Source of the DNA: Larus michahellis
Taxonomy: Eukaryota > Chordata > Aves > Charadriiformes > Laridae
Reading direction: 5' to 3'
Assembly: GCF_964199755.1 (NCBI RefSeq)
Contig: NC_133900.1
Location: 22,483,701 to 22,547,700, forward strand
Length of the DNA stretch: 64,000 nt
Made by a program: the position numbers and the translations under genes. Below the pieces are notes generated by a model that was not told the DNA's origin, did no database searches, and saw only the letters and a list, made by a program, of their open reading frames with translations. Positions 1 to 11,801 of the stretch are shown here, in pieces (the first letter of the stretch is position 1; the number at the start of each line of letters is the position of its first letter).

Positions 1-966
1 GTCTGCAAAATAGCCTTTCACCCACTAGCGCTGGAAAAAACATCAGTTTGTCGGCATGATTGTACCTATGATGGGACCAGCACAGGGGTAAAACAAAATT
101 TCCAGAAACAAAATATTGTGAATGAGAGTTGGTTTCCTTCTGCAAAGTTTTGATTTAGCAAGTGTAGTAACTATACGGTGTTTCTAAACCATCATGATGT
201 GCACATACTGCCGCAGTGGTATGTGCAAGGACTGCATGTGGCAAGGGACTACGCACCAAAAATGTATATGTGTGTGCTTTCCTTTTATTTTCAGCTCGTC
301 TTCTTGTTGAACTATAGAAAGAGATTAGTAAGAGCTCAGGTTCGTTATCATTTAATTATTACAGGCCTTGTTTTATACATTCTGTTATGCTTCCTGTTAC
401 TTAATTCCTTCACTGAATACATACAATATTTTTCTTACTTGTCATCTTAATACAAACTTTCCCAGGAACTTTTAGAATTTTTCTTGCTCTTTCTGGATAT
501 TTGCAGTTGCTGTGTAATTAAGATAAGACGATCAAAATCAACCTATCTCTTCAGAATATTTTATGCCTAGGTACACAGGTGTACGTATAGACATATATAA
601 TATAGAATGAGATATATTTTTGTTGACATACATAAAGTTACACAGACTATGCAGTGCAGTGTTTTGAAAACAGTCTTTGTACAATTGTTTATCCACCTTG
701 TGTTCTGTACACAAAAAAGCTGCAGACAGTCAGTGACAGTACTCCAGATTCACACTGCTGACATCCAGGCCAAAATTTGGCTCAGTAATGGCAATTTTGT
801 ACACCGTCTATGTGCCTAAGAAGTTGAAATTATGTTTTTTACATTTGCTCTATTTCGCACTGATTGACATTAGGCTTTTTTGGTTACAGTGACGCTTGCT
901 CTGACCCAATACCCTCACAACTGTGTCACCAGAAGTATATTAATGGCCATAGACCAAAAGCATGTA
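1..966. other. Non-coding unique sequence; no gene seen
   Basis: AT-leaning unique sequence. The small frames at 178-450 and 607-819 encode nothing recognisable. A pyrimidine-rich stretch ending TTTTATTTTCAG at about 283-294 looks like a splice acceptor, but no matching donor or conserved peptide follows. Some of 890-966 may be an unrecognised 5' extension of CR1 copy 1. Confidence 0.6.
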
Positions 967-1240
967 GTGAAAGGACAAGGGGTAATGGCTTCAAACTGGA
1001 AGAGCGCAGATTTAGATTAGATATTAGGAAGAAACTCTTTACTGTGAGGGTGGTGAGACACTGGAACAGGTTGCCCAGGGAGGTTGTGGATGCCCCATCA
1101 CTGGAGGTGTTCAAGGCCAGGCTGGATGGGGCTTTGAGCAGCCTGGTCTAGTGGGAGGTGTCCCTGCCCAGGGCAGGGGGGTTGGAACTACATGGTCTTT
1201 AAGGTCCCTTCCAACCCGAACCATTCTGTGATTCTGTGAA
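967..1240 (+). mobile_element. CR1 LINE retrotransposon, 5'-truncated 3' end (copy 1)
   Basis: This is the 3' end of a CR1 non-LTR retrotransposon, the dominant repeat of bird genomes. Visible landmarks are the block around 967-1030 with AGGACAAGGGGTAATGG, the stretch from 1045 encoding [18 protein letters not shown], the tract GTGTCCCTGCCCAGGGCAGG near 1158, AAGGTCCCTTCCAACC near 1201, and the terminal tail ATTCTGTGATTCTGTGAA, which takes the place of a poly-A tail in this family. The copy lacks the endonuclease and reverse-transcriptase regions, as is usual for 5'-truncated CR1 insertions, so it is dead. The open frame at 864-1151 runs through this element and into DNA upstream of it; it is not a host gene. 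The left boundary is uncertain and may lie up to 100 bases upstream. Positions 1101-1190 are identical to 8154-8243 in copy 2, placing both in the same or closely related subfamilies. Confidence 0.95.
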
Positions 1241-4200
1241 ACTGCAGTCTTTTGTAGTGGTTGGGGAAAAAAGCCCATGCACTTCTTAGGCTTCATAGGC
1301 ACCCCCAAACGCCAGCTGCCTGTGTCCAAGGCAGCAAGCTAGTGTCTTCACCACCCTGAGCCGAACTCCACAGGTGGGCTCGTGAGATGAGGGAGGTGGG
1401 GATGGCAGGCGCTGCTGGAGCCCCGGGGGTGCCCCTGCCCTCCTCGGCTCGGCCAGCTGAGCTGGAGCTCCCCAGGGAGCCACAGAGCTCTGGGAGATGG
1501 CTCCTGCCCTGCATGGGAGCAGGCATCTGCTCAGGAGCCCCAGTCGGGGGGTTCGCGGTGACTCATTAAAGCCTGAGTGTGTGTTATGTGGTTGCCAAGG
1601 TAACAAGATAATTGAAGTAATTACCTTTGCAAATTCTCAAGTTGATATTCAGCACGTAAGCCTGCCTGTCATTGGGCAACCTGAGGCATGCATGCTGTAG
1701 CTGTCTTTTCTGGAAACCAGAAGTGCATTTTCAGTATAGGGAGTGCATATTCTTGCAAGAGTTTGGGGTGGTTTTTTTTCTTTCCCATTTCACAGGGCAC
1801 AATGCTTTTTTTCCAAGTCAGTCGGTTTTTGCCTTGGGTACCCCTCTGAGACTCGTTGCAGATATAGCAGCTGTAGATCTGGTTCTCTCCTTATGTTTAA
1901 ATAAACATTCCTGTCCTGACTGGCAAAACCCCTGTCTCTGGTTTCCGCGGTACCTGCATAGGCAGGGCTCTTAATGCTGCCGTGCAAACGCTGATGCTAT
2001 CAGCCAAATCTGCTCCAAGAGAAAATGCGGCAGAAAACCCTACCCTGGCGATAAGAGCAAACCTGCAGATGCTTTGAAAATGTCCAAATTAGCAGTCGGT
2101 AACTGAGATCACTCCAGCAAACAGCTGGGTCTCATCTCAGCCGATGATAGGAAGGCACGTTTCTGCTCAAGTGTGTTTGGTGAGGTTTGTTTTCCTGCAA
2201 ACCAGAGCCGTGGGCTCATCAGTAGGATGTCCCTGCACCCCCTGGTCCCTCAGTAGCCCCACAGTCCCCGCAAATGCCACGGGGAAGGTTTCGTTTTGTT
2301 TTCGGTACACATTGACGGGTCCATGCTGGGTATTTCGCTAGAACTAGGAGTATTCATTTCAATCATGACCCGAGGCAAATTTGAATGTAGGCTTCCAGAA
2401 GTGTTAAAACAGTATAGACAGAGTTTAATGGGCCAGACTCCAAGCTCTATAAATTTAACTATTCCCATATATCCAGTGTAACTTACAAGTTGATTAAAAC
2501 ATGTGTGAATTGATTCCTGTAGACTGACACTTCACGGGTGGCTTTAGACTGAGAAATGATCTGGTTTTGCTTTATAAACTGCCCCGTATCTCATATGTAT
2601 GGCTTGGAAGTTGTTTTAGAAAAGCTCTGAGGCTGCTGATCTGCTGGACCGGCTAAGCTGACAGTTTGGCTGGGGGACAACAGACAGATTATTATACTCC
2701 TTTTATCACTTGAAAGTTGCAGAAAACGCAAACAATATGGCCATCAACCACCAGAAAAGCAGAGCCCGCGCTTGCCCCTTTGAGTGAATGAAAATTAACT
2801 CCATCCTCAGACTTAGACAAGTGCAGTGATTTTGACAAGATAGGTGCTCCAGAAGGGTTCTGGAGACACCAGAATGGTTCCTCACCGATGGTAGCATGCC
2901 CATACTGATCACCTTGAAAAGAAATGGACCCTTTTGCCCCTAGGTTAAACCTACCCCAAATGCTCCTTCTCCCCCAGAGAGAGAACCCAGGTTTCAGGGG
3001 AGACTTGTGCCTCTGCACATCTGCTGATGCAATAGCGTGACCTCCTGTGAAGCTCTTTATGCTACTGTCTCCTGATGAAGAGGTTGTGGAGGAAGATTAT
3101 AGCATTCTTGGCAAGACATCGTGGAGCCAATCTTGATTGTTTTTTGGGCCACCACTAGAAAAGCTTCATAAACTTCTCCATCGTCCGATGCCAGTAAAGA
3201 TGTCAGTCAGAGCTATCACCTTCTCCCTATTACCACTCGCCCCTTACCTATTATCTTTTATAGCAGTTGCTAATGTTACAAGCAGAGATAGCTGATACGC
3301 TCCTAAATAAAATTCCTATAAACTTGATTTTGATAACAGAAGAATAAGGAAAGGTGTATGGTTTCAGCAAAAGCTTACAGCGTGCGTTTCATTATCCTTG
3401 CAGGGAGGCTGTTTCCATTCCTCCCTGGTGCCATGCAATACCCAGCTGAGAGACAATCTAATTTAGGTACTGTGTCTCCAGTAGTGGCTGGGGGGTTGTT
3501 TCTAAGGGAAAGCAGCCAACGCTGCCGTGACGATGTGAGGTTGTCAGGTTTAGGATTAAACTCAGCCTGAAATGGAATGGTTTGAGATTGCATTAGGAAA
3601 ATCAATATTAGTCTGGCTTTGTCACTCCGCTGGTTATTTTCAGTCTTCATTTGTGTTCTGTTATTTGTAGGGCGTGCGAGAATGAGAAAGACTAGTGAAG
3701 TGCAAAGGCTGGGATGAAAGTATGGTTTTGCAATGTGGCATGATGTAGTTTTCTATAGAATTAGACTGAAGTAGTAAAATCACTTTTTAAAAAGGGAGGT
3801 ATAAGTTTGGTACTGTATTTGCCTAAGAAGGAATACAAGGAGTGTGCTAGGGGTTTTATGATTGCTCTGTGAAATTCCAAGCAATGCATTCCTTGGATTT
3901 AGCTGGGAAACCAGAGGAGCGTGTACTTGCCATTTGTAAATCATATTACTTAAATTCTCCATTAACATATGTAACTCGCTATCTATCTGGATAATCTAGC
4001 ATGCTGGACTACTTCCAGATAACCCAAACCAGACGGGGGCTTGGACATTGCTTCAATTACTGAGATGCTTGAAGTGGAAGCCTAATTCCACATCCTTTCT
4101 ATTGTTGCATGGCTTTTACATCTTAAAATCTGCTTTTAAATCTTGATTCTGGAAGGCAGTGAGGTATGTGCCCAGTCCCAAGCCCAGGAGAAGTCCACAG

Positions 4201-7200
4201 CATGTCTTTGCATGTGTATTTAAAGTTAGCAACCTGACAAGCAACTATTGAATTGAACTGGGGAGTATCGTAGATGAGCTCTGCATGTATTGTGGGTGAG
4301 AGAGAAGCTCGTGACAGCCCTCATTTTGGAGGCTGAGTCCCTGGTATCCAGCCACCAGGCTGCTTGTATCCTCCTGCACCTCTTTTTCAGTTCCTTGATT
4401 TACATGCGACCTGGGTTGTGGCTGGAAATGAGAAATTTGGCATCTGAATTGACAGTGTGCCCTCCCAGGAGCGAGACCTAGGATGTTTCACGTCAGATGC
4501 ACTGTCATCTCCTTAAATATAATGCGATTGTCACAGTCTGTGGGAGCAAAACAATCTGGGTAGATCAGTCACCACTGCCTTTCGTGGGGAGCTGAGTTCG
4601 CTCCTGTGGATGGGGGTTCCTCCCAAGCCCAGATGTTGCCATCAAAAAATGAATATTGGGAAGTCCTTGTAATTTTAGCACAGTGAGTTTAACCCCGGGA
4701 GAAGTTATCCTTCTGAAACCTCTGCTGCATTCTTAATCTTAGGAGAGAATTTGCCATGTTGTTATCCAGTAGTTTCACTGAACAATGTGATTTTTTTCCT
4801 CCTGATTGTCTCCTTTCTTGCCTCAATAGACAAGCCAGGTGTGCCCCCTTCACACATATTCTATGTGGGGAGCAAAGAGGAAAGTTAGCATTTCTTTAAG
4901 TTCAAGTATGTGAGTAGAAAGTGCTCTCCAAGCTCAAAGGTCCACAATCAGGGAGGTGCTTGGACACTCTCCTGAGTCAGGGCCTCCATCTCCACCACTT
5001 CTTTGCTCTTTCTGTCACTAGAAGGTCTAGTCTTTTTAGTCTATCCCAATAACCTCTGGAGATAATGGGCTCATTTTATGAATTCTACACAAGAGACGTG
5101 AAGGCAGCTACAATCCAACTTCTATACTTAAAATGACCCAAGATGAAAACCTCTATTCATGGTATTTGAAACCAGAAGTTGTTTGGGTTTGGTTTTTTTT
5201 TCCAAGGATCTAATGGAAAAAACATTCAAGCTCTCTTCAGGGGTGTGTGGTTTTAGATTAGTGTATTAATCTTTATTATCTAAATTAATGGAATTTTTGT
5301 ATTACATAAATGTTTATATAATATAATCCTTGCCAGTGCTGGAGGTAATGGGTGTTGCCACTGTACAATATTTTGCATTCTTTGATATTTACGTTATTTA
5401 TGAACATATTGGCCAAAGTTCCAAACAAGTGCATAGTCACACTCTTGGAAGGCCAACTTTGGAGTTTCTACCTCCTTAACCACATGAGAAAGGAAGCAGG
5501 TGACAGTGAGCAGAGGCAGCTTTCCTATGGGCACTGAGGTCAGAGGTAGGATGCAGGTGTAAAGTTCTGACACGGGAGTCTGCGAAGTATTTTGTGGCTG
5601 TGGTGAGCACACAAACAGGCTCAAGATGTGTCACAAAGTGTGGAGAAGTGCGGAACATGTCTGACAGTGGAACGCATTTTTTCGTGGTCTCTTTCCTGGA
5701 CTTCTACACATTTCCCTTTTGCAAGAGTCCATGGTTTGGTTCTTGCAGCACTCTTCAGACTGTGTCACCTGGAATGAAATCTAGGGCCTTTAAAATGCCA
5801 ATTTTTGGTATTGATAGTAGCATGCTCTAATGATACAAGCAATGATATTGCAAAATATTTAACACAGCAAGTTAACCATTTTCAGTGCTGTTTGAAATAC
5901 TCGCAAATTTATAAGCAATGCTCTCAGGGCAGTCCTTCCTATTGCATCCAACTTAGTGTTCCTGCTTGTGCAGTGCGTAGAAACTGAAGAACAGAATACT
6001 GGGGTGTCCCATCATTATCAGAGGTCCAGACCAGTGCATTACACTTCCCTTTTGAGGGAACATGGTCCTTTTTTCTCTGATCCTTGCCCAGGATGGGAGT
6101 TTTGTATTTTCTGCTGTGCCCTACCTCAAGGCAAGGGTTCCTTGGGGAAAACACAACTGAACCTCTGGTGTTTTCTTTCTTCTTCTCTCTTTTCTGGAGA
6201 AGGGTTTCACTTTGAATGAACCCCCAAAGTATCGCAGCTCCTTGATTTTCACTTCCTACTCTTCAGCCTGAGAAATATGACAGAACTCTGTGTCTCAAAA
6301 GAACAGAGTTTCTCCTGAGACTGCCGTACTCCTTGAAAGTATATAGGTTTCCCACAGTTTTCTTCATAGTACTTATAGCCACTTTGCTTCTTGTCCCAGC
6401 TGGAAGTAGAAACTGCCAGAAGTTCATGAAAAATGGTGAGGGAAATATATTGTAAATCCAAACTTTCAAACCCCAATAAGGCTTAATTATGATTTCATCC
6501 AAAGTGGCTCACGTAATTATTTCTCCCAGGTTTTAGTGCTGTAAACCTGTCTTCTGCAGCACACATCCACATTCCTGTTGGCCGTGCCAGGAACCCTCAT
6601 CCAGATTTATCACTTGAGCACGAGAACATACAATGATCCTTTAAAACCTGCCAATTGCTTGAGAACGAAATATCACTGCCTCAGATTAGGAGCACTCTCT
6701 AAAGTAAATACGAGGAAGTGCGGGGAACACTGAAGAAACTGTATCTATTTAACTAAGACAAAACTGGCAAATTTTTAAGGTCGCCTCCTCCAGGTACTGT
6801 TAAATAGCACTTGAGGTCCTGACGTAGTTTGGACCAGAAACGATGGACCATTAAAGAGAGCAAGGGGCATGTCAGAGAGAATTTCCTCTTCGTGTTATGT
6901 TGTCATTCTGCCCCATTGCTCCAAATGTGATACATGTCATCACTAATAATTCCTGCACCCCACAGCACGTCTGTTTTTCCCTATGAATTCAGCAGTTAGA
7001 TGGACTGGCCAAACTATACGCGGTTGTGAGTTCCAGCGGGGATACGGCTGGTATATTCAAGAGACTGATTTCAAATTCACATTTGCAATGAAATGCGTGA
7101 GATGATGTTCCCAAGGGGCATGCTTTGTCATTGTCCTCTAGCCTCTAATGTAGTTCATTTTTAGTATTATTAATAAATTAACATTCTTAATCTGTAAGAA

Positions 7201-8063
7201 TTCAGGGACACTCATAATTGTGCTCTGGTGGCTCCTTTTCCAGATCACTCCCTGTGAAATCCATTCTCTTTCTTGGGGACAGATAGATAGATAGGAAAGT
7301 TAAGGAGATTTCCTCATTTCTGCTTTCTGGGTTTTTTTGAGTTTATCTTCTTACACATATGAAAAAAAAAACTTATCTAGGCTTTGTTTGCATTTACCCC
7401 CCGGCTTCTGTCCACCTCCTACAGACGGGTCACCGTGCCCATACTCTTCTGCACTAGCAGCACAGCCCTTCGATTTTCAGAGGAACTGTGTGAGTAAAGG
7501 AAAAGCAGAAGGTGACCTATGACCATGGAGACTTGTGCAGTCGGGGAAAATTAGAAGCCCAGTTACTTTCTAGGACTTAGTTGCTTTTCACCGCAGGCCT
7601 CTGGATCATTAAGTGATGCCGACAGTTCTTCTAGAGTCGTATTTCCTTGCAGTACAGTTTGCACAAACACACAAACTATTCCCCATTCTAAAGCCCATAC
7701 TGTCTTTCTTTTCCTTAATTCTGTGCTTATTATGACTACTTTGTGGATCATTCATGAGTTTATTTTTCATGCTGCTTGGAAAAGCTCCTATCCCTCCAAA
7801 ACCTGCAGGGATCTTTGTGGGCATTCTGTGTGTACGTGATAGAATTTGGATGCTGCTAAAACAGGAAGAAAAAATAAAAAAAAAGATCACTCTGAAGGCC
7901 CAAGACTCTCCCCATGGACACCACAATATAAGCATAAAACTCAGTATATACCAAAGGATTGTATGTTATGTTTTATGCTATGGGGCTCATTAACGCACGA
8001 TTATATATGCATAATATCGGTAAGGTAAATCCCTAAAACCAGCCCCAAACCTCTGTGCATGAA
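1241..8063. other. Non-coding unique sequence between two CR1 tails; no gene seen
   Basis: Ordinary unique sequence. A GC-rich patch lies at about 1360-1560; it carries short overlapping frames on both strands, none with a recognisable product. The only simple repeat of note is a short GATA run at 7282-7295. No domain, signal peptide or splice-consistent exon series was found. The rest shows neither young repeats nor obvious motif clustering. Confidence 0.6.
7282..7295. repeat. Short (GATA)n microsatellite
   Basis: GATAGATAGATAG, three and a half tetranucleotide units; too short to be strongly polymorphic. Confidence 0.8.
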
Positions 8064-8292
8064 GTTAGATTAGATACTAGGAAGAAATTCTTTCCTGTGA
8101 GGCTGACAAGACACTGGCCCAGGCTGCCCAGGGAAGCTGTGGCTGCCCCATCCCTGGAGGTGTTCAAGGCCAGGCTGGATGGGGCTTTGAGCAGCCTGGT
8201 CTAGTGGGAGGTGTCCCTGCCCAGGGCAGGGGGGTTGGAACTAGATGATCTTTAAGGTCCCTTCCAACCCAAACCATTCTAGGATTCTATGA
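8064..8292 (+). mobile_element. CR1 LINE retrotransposon, 5'-truncated 3' end (copy 2)
   Basis: A second CR1 3' end in the same orientation as copy 1. It begins at the landmark AGATTAGATACTAGGAAG and continues through CTGGAGGTGTTCAAGGCC, the GTGTCCCTGCCCAGGGCAGG tract and CTTTAAGGTCCCTTCCAACC, ending in the family-specific tail ATTCTAGGATTCTATGAA. It has no coding capacity. A 90-bp block (8154-8243) matches copy 1 at every position, while the upstream part (8085-8150) and the tail differ at several positions. Independent insertions from related source elements explain this better than a local duplication, because the flanking DNA of the two copies is unrelated. Confidence 0.95.
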
Positions 8293-9502
8293 AGTTCTTC
8301 TTCCCTCAGGCGCTGGGATTCTCACAAACCACCTCCTTTCCTACGCAAGGCAGCTTTCCCCAAAAAAACCCCAAACCATCATCAACACGACTTTCTACGC
8401 TAACTGGAGTATAAACAGCGACCCTATTTATACTTCCCAGCAATCTTTCCTGTTAGTAGCAGGATTACTAATTGCTGGCTTACAGCTCCTTCCTCCCCGC
8501 AGCAGTCAGACCAGCAGAGCCTGGCTGCCCTCCAGTTTTTTCACCGCGGAGGAGACAGGCATTTCCAGCCCTATGCCTGCAAAGCCAACTCCACCCTCGC
8601 CAGAGCCAGGCCAGCAGCAAACCCGGACGGTTTTATTTTCCCCAGCAGAGGCGCAGGTCTGTGTTTGCACAGCCCTAATGGTTGGTGCTTGCACGGGGAT
8701 GGGAGTTCAGGAGGTGACCTGGCCCCTCGCCTCCCTGTTTCTGTTTATCCCAGAACAAGATGGAGGGTTCCTATCAAGCAGCCCTTAATTTGGGGAAATG
8801 ATGTGCAGTTTCCACTCGGAAACTCTTCATTAAATAGTCTGTGTAGGCTTGGGAGTGGGTCTGTGTTTATCTGAATGCAAATTTTGTTTTCCTGGGGGTG
8901 GGCAAATGGCAGGGTAAATTGGGAGACAAAAATGTTCGCTCCAGAATAAGAATGTCCAGTGCCAGCTCTACCAGCACTGGAGTAAGGGAAGCAGAAGTGC
9001 AGAGATCCCACGTGGTTTCCAGTTTTCCTGTTTCTGATTTGAGCATCTAATTTCTATATTAATTTATACTGTTTATCCAGGAAGCCTGCTTTCCTTCATC
9101 TCTGTGAGGGAAAACACTCTGAAGCTGAGAAAGTAACAGTCCTTATGTGTTCACCATGGGCAAGAGCGGTCGGGTTTTGCTTAAAGACACAGTTTATCAA
9201 ATGGGATTTGCACCCCACTTACACCCCTCTGTCTTCGTGTTTATGTTTTAGTTTTCTTTTCTCCCCTCAGGGTTTTCCATTGACTGAATTGTCTAAACAC
9301 TTTGACCGCGATTGCCAAATTATAAATACTTTCCTTCAGAGATGATAATCTAGATGAAACAGTTGACTTGCTGCCTGCAGAGGAGGGATAGACGGCACGT
9401 TGACTTCTTAGCACTTTTAGTTATCATCTAGAGGATCTTAATTATTAGCATTACGACAAAGTCTCGGGCTTCTCCCATGGACCTGGGGACAGATGTAGTG
9501 AT

Positions 9503-9560
9503 TGGCAGGAGGGAGGCAGGGAGGGTGCAGGCAGGAGGGAGGCTGCAGGCAGGAGGCTGC
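9503..9560. repeat. G/A-rich imperfect GCAGGAGG tandem tract
   Basis: Imperfect repeats of GGCAGGAGGGAGGC-like units, with GGG runs at 9511-9513, 9519-9521, 9523-9525 and 9537-9539. The last loop would be 11 bases, so it is only a marginal G-quadruplex candidate. Confidence 0.6.
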
Positions 9561-9798
9561 GCCATCCCTGCAGGCAGCATTGCAGAGCAGGGTGCACATT
9601 GCACATCCCTGTTTCTTGCAGGATTTGCCACCTTTGGGGCACTCGGCTGCCCCAGGCACCTTGTCCCGGGGGTTGGCACCTTACAAAGGGAGGAGGGGGC
9701 AGGGAAGCGCAGCGGCTTGGCCTCTTGTGCTCTCACTCCGCCTCCAGTGCCAAAGAACTGTTCCCATCTATTTTTCTAAAGGTGACTTTCATCAGGGG

Positions 9799-9810
9799 AA
9801 AAAAAAAAAA
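9799..9810. repeat. Poly-A tract
   Basis: Twelve consecutive A. There is no retroposed gene or SINE body upstream, so it is not taken as an insertion tail. Confidence 0.8.
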
Positions 9811-11767
9811 GATACATGGCGGGTTTACAGGTATGTAAACACCTTGTTTTACAAACAGTAATATAAATGCCTGACTTGACCTGACAGCTTTTCTTTAAGG
9901 AAAATATTCCCTGTCTATAATGAATCTCCTGTCACTGATTCCTGTTTCCAGAAACAAACTGCTGTTCCAAGAACATGTTGCACAAGTGAATTCATAACAA
10001 AGTAATCATGGAGAAAGCAGGTTCCTTATAGCAAAGCTGTTATAAAGCATCACAGACACGGTTATTTTAATCTTCCGAAGTGTCTCTATCAGTACTTCCC
10101 TTCCTCCCAGCAATTTGGACCAGAATGACAGCAGCAATAATTGAAGGATGAGTCACTGGCTATATTGTAGGTAAGACATCGCTGCGGAGGGAAGGCCAAG
10201 AAAAGAACCTTAAAAAATGGACTTGTTTTTATTCTGGTGCTGTATCTCAGCCTGACATCCTTTGTAACGGCACCACGAGTGCCACTGGACTTGGGGCCCA
10301 GCAGCGCTGCCGCTCCATTTTTAAGTTTCCAGTTCACCTCCAGAAGTTCACTGTCAGCTTTCTGTCATACACGATCTTAGTTTCTGAGCTCATTTTTTTT
10401 ATACCAACATTAGTCAAATAAACACAGTCTTTGAGTCTGTTTTATGAATTCGTTACTCAAAATATTTTACAGGATGTTAGCTATTAATTCATACTAGGCC
10501 ATTTTGGGATTTCTATAAAAAAATCAATCATTACAAATATTTAACACTGCATAAAGGAAATACTTTTTATTTAAGTACTCTAAATAACAACTATGTTTGT
10601 GTTATAATTGTGTTATGATGCTGTCCTGGTTTGATGCGCAGTAAGCACCTGTATCATTGGGTTTGCAATATGCTGTTTGCAAATCCTGTTCTCACAGCCG
10701 TCTGCAGCATGGTCTCTACGCCATGAATGGTGCCTGAACACAGAAATATGCGAGTGAAAATTCAGTCCCTGAAATCCAGATTTGATCTGGGTTTGAGCCA
10801 GTGGAAGGGAGGCAGTGAATTCTTGAAATTACTGTTGAGATCAGGATCCAGCTCTAGACAAAAATGGCCATCGGGGTTTAGAAGAAGGGGAGCACAAAGC
10901 TGAGATTAGAGGCTGAATCAGGATTTTCAAGGTTTGCACTTTGCAGTCTTGTCACTGATGGAGATAGAGCAATACTGAGGTCTGAAAGCCCTGGAGTGAG
11001 ATACAGGGAGAAAACGAGGGAGGCAAAGATGCAAGAGAATCAGGAGCAGGACAGGATGAGGAGGGCAGAAGAAGGGCAGAACTGCCTTTTGCAGTTGCTG
11101 CTTGGGCTTGGATGACCAGAGCAAGTTCAGAAGTCTTGGCAAAATTAATTTTGCCATCCACGACAGGCGAGCTGCTTTCGCGACATGCTGAGGCAGGAAA
11201 AGGGGCTGGAGGTAGCAGGTGTTCTGCCTTCCCTCTTGGAATATGCCTGAAGCTGAGCCTGGGGATGCAGGACAAGTGTGGTGCCACTCAGGCAGCCTCA
11301 AAACTGAGCACGTATCGCTCCTCTGTATTATTAGCTTAAATTTATAAAGCGATTTCCTGATTAGACCCAGGGAGAAAGGCAACCTGTATTTCCTACCACT
11401 CGTCCCTATGCAGAAAGTTAGCATCATTTACGTTTTTGTCTTGGAAAAGACGAAGTTTGCACTTTTTCCCAGGGTGGGATCCTGGAAAGGGAATTTTATC
11501 CTGTAAAGGAGGCACAGGGGGCAAGGAGCTGCGTGTACCTGGCACTTGTAAGGATGCACTCACCAGCTCTGGGGGCTGGGGCCCGGGAGGCACCTAATGA
11601 ACGGTAACTTGATCTATCTTTTGTGTGGGGTGAAGGAGTTTTGGAGCCAGGCAGGGAGAAGGGAGGGCTGAGCCAGCCAGGAGCATGCACCGACTAGCAC
11701 CAAGGCAGAGAAAACAGCTCTTGGAACCACTTCCATAAATTTTCTTTTCCTTGAAGCATCCGATAGG

Positions 11768-11801
11768 AAAAAAAAAAAAAGAGAGAGAGGGGGAGGGAGA
11801 C
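11768..11801. repeat. Poly-A followed by (GA)n purine tract
   Basis: Thirteen A, then GAGAGAGAGG and G-rich purines: a 34-base all-purine run. Strand-asymmetric simple sequence. Confidence 0.8.

Noticed and set aside
864..1151. 95-codon plus-strand frame ending in a regular, protein-like sequence
   Set aside because: Its C-terminal two thirds is the translation of a CR1 3' end; similar peptides appear wherever CR1 tails are read in this frame.
9255..9345. Acceptor-like TTTTCTCCCCTCAG followed by a short open stretch
   Set aside because: No protein similarity recognised and no second exon.
10622..10640. TGTCCTGGTTTGATG, resembling the start of some avian retroviral LTRs
   Set aside because: Only a dozen bases agree; no LTR body, polyadenylation region, primer-binding site or second LTR follows.
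10927..11427. 166-codon minus-strand frame
   Set aside because: Leucine/proline/serine-rich reading of purine-rich opposite strand; overlaps other frames; no domain.
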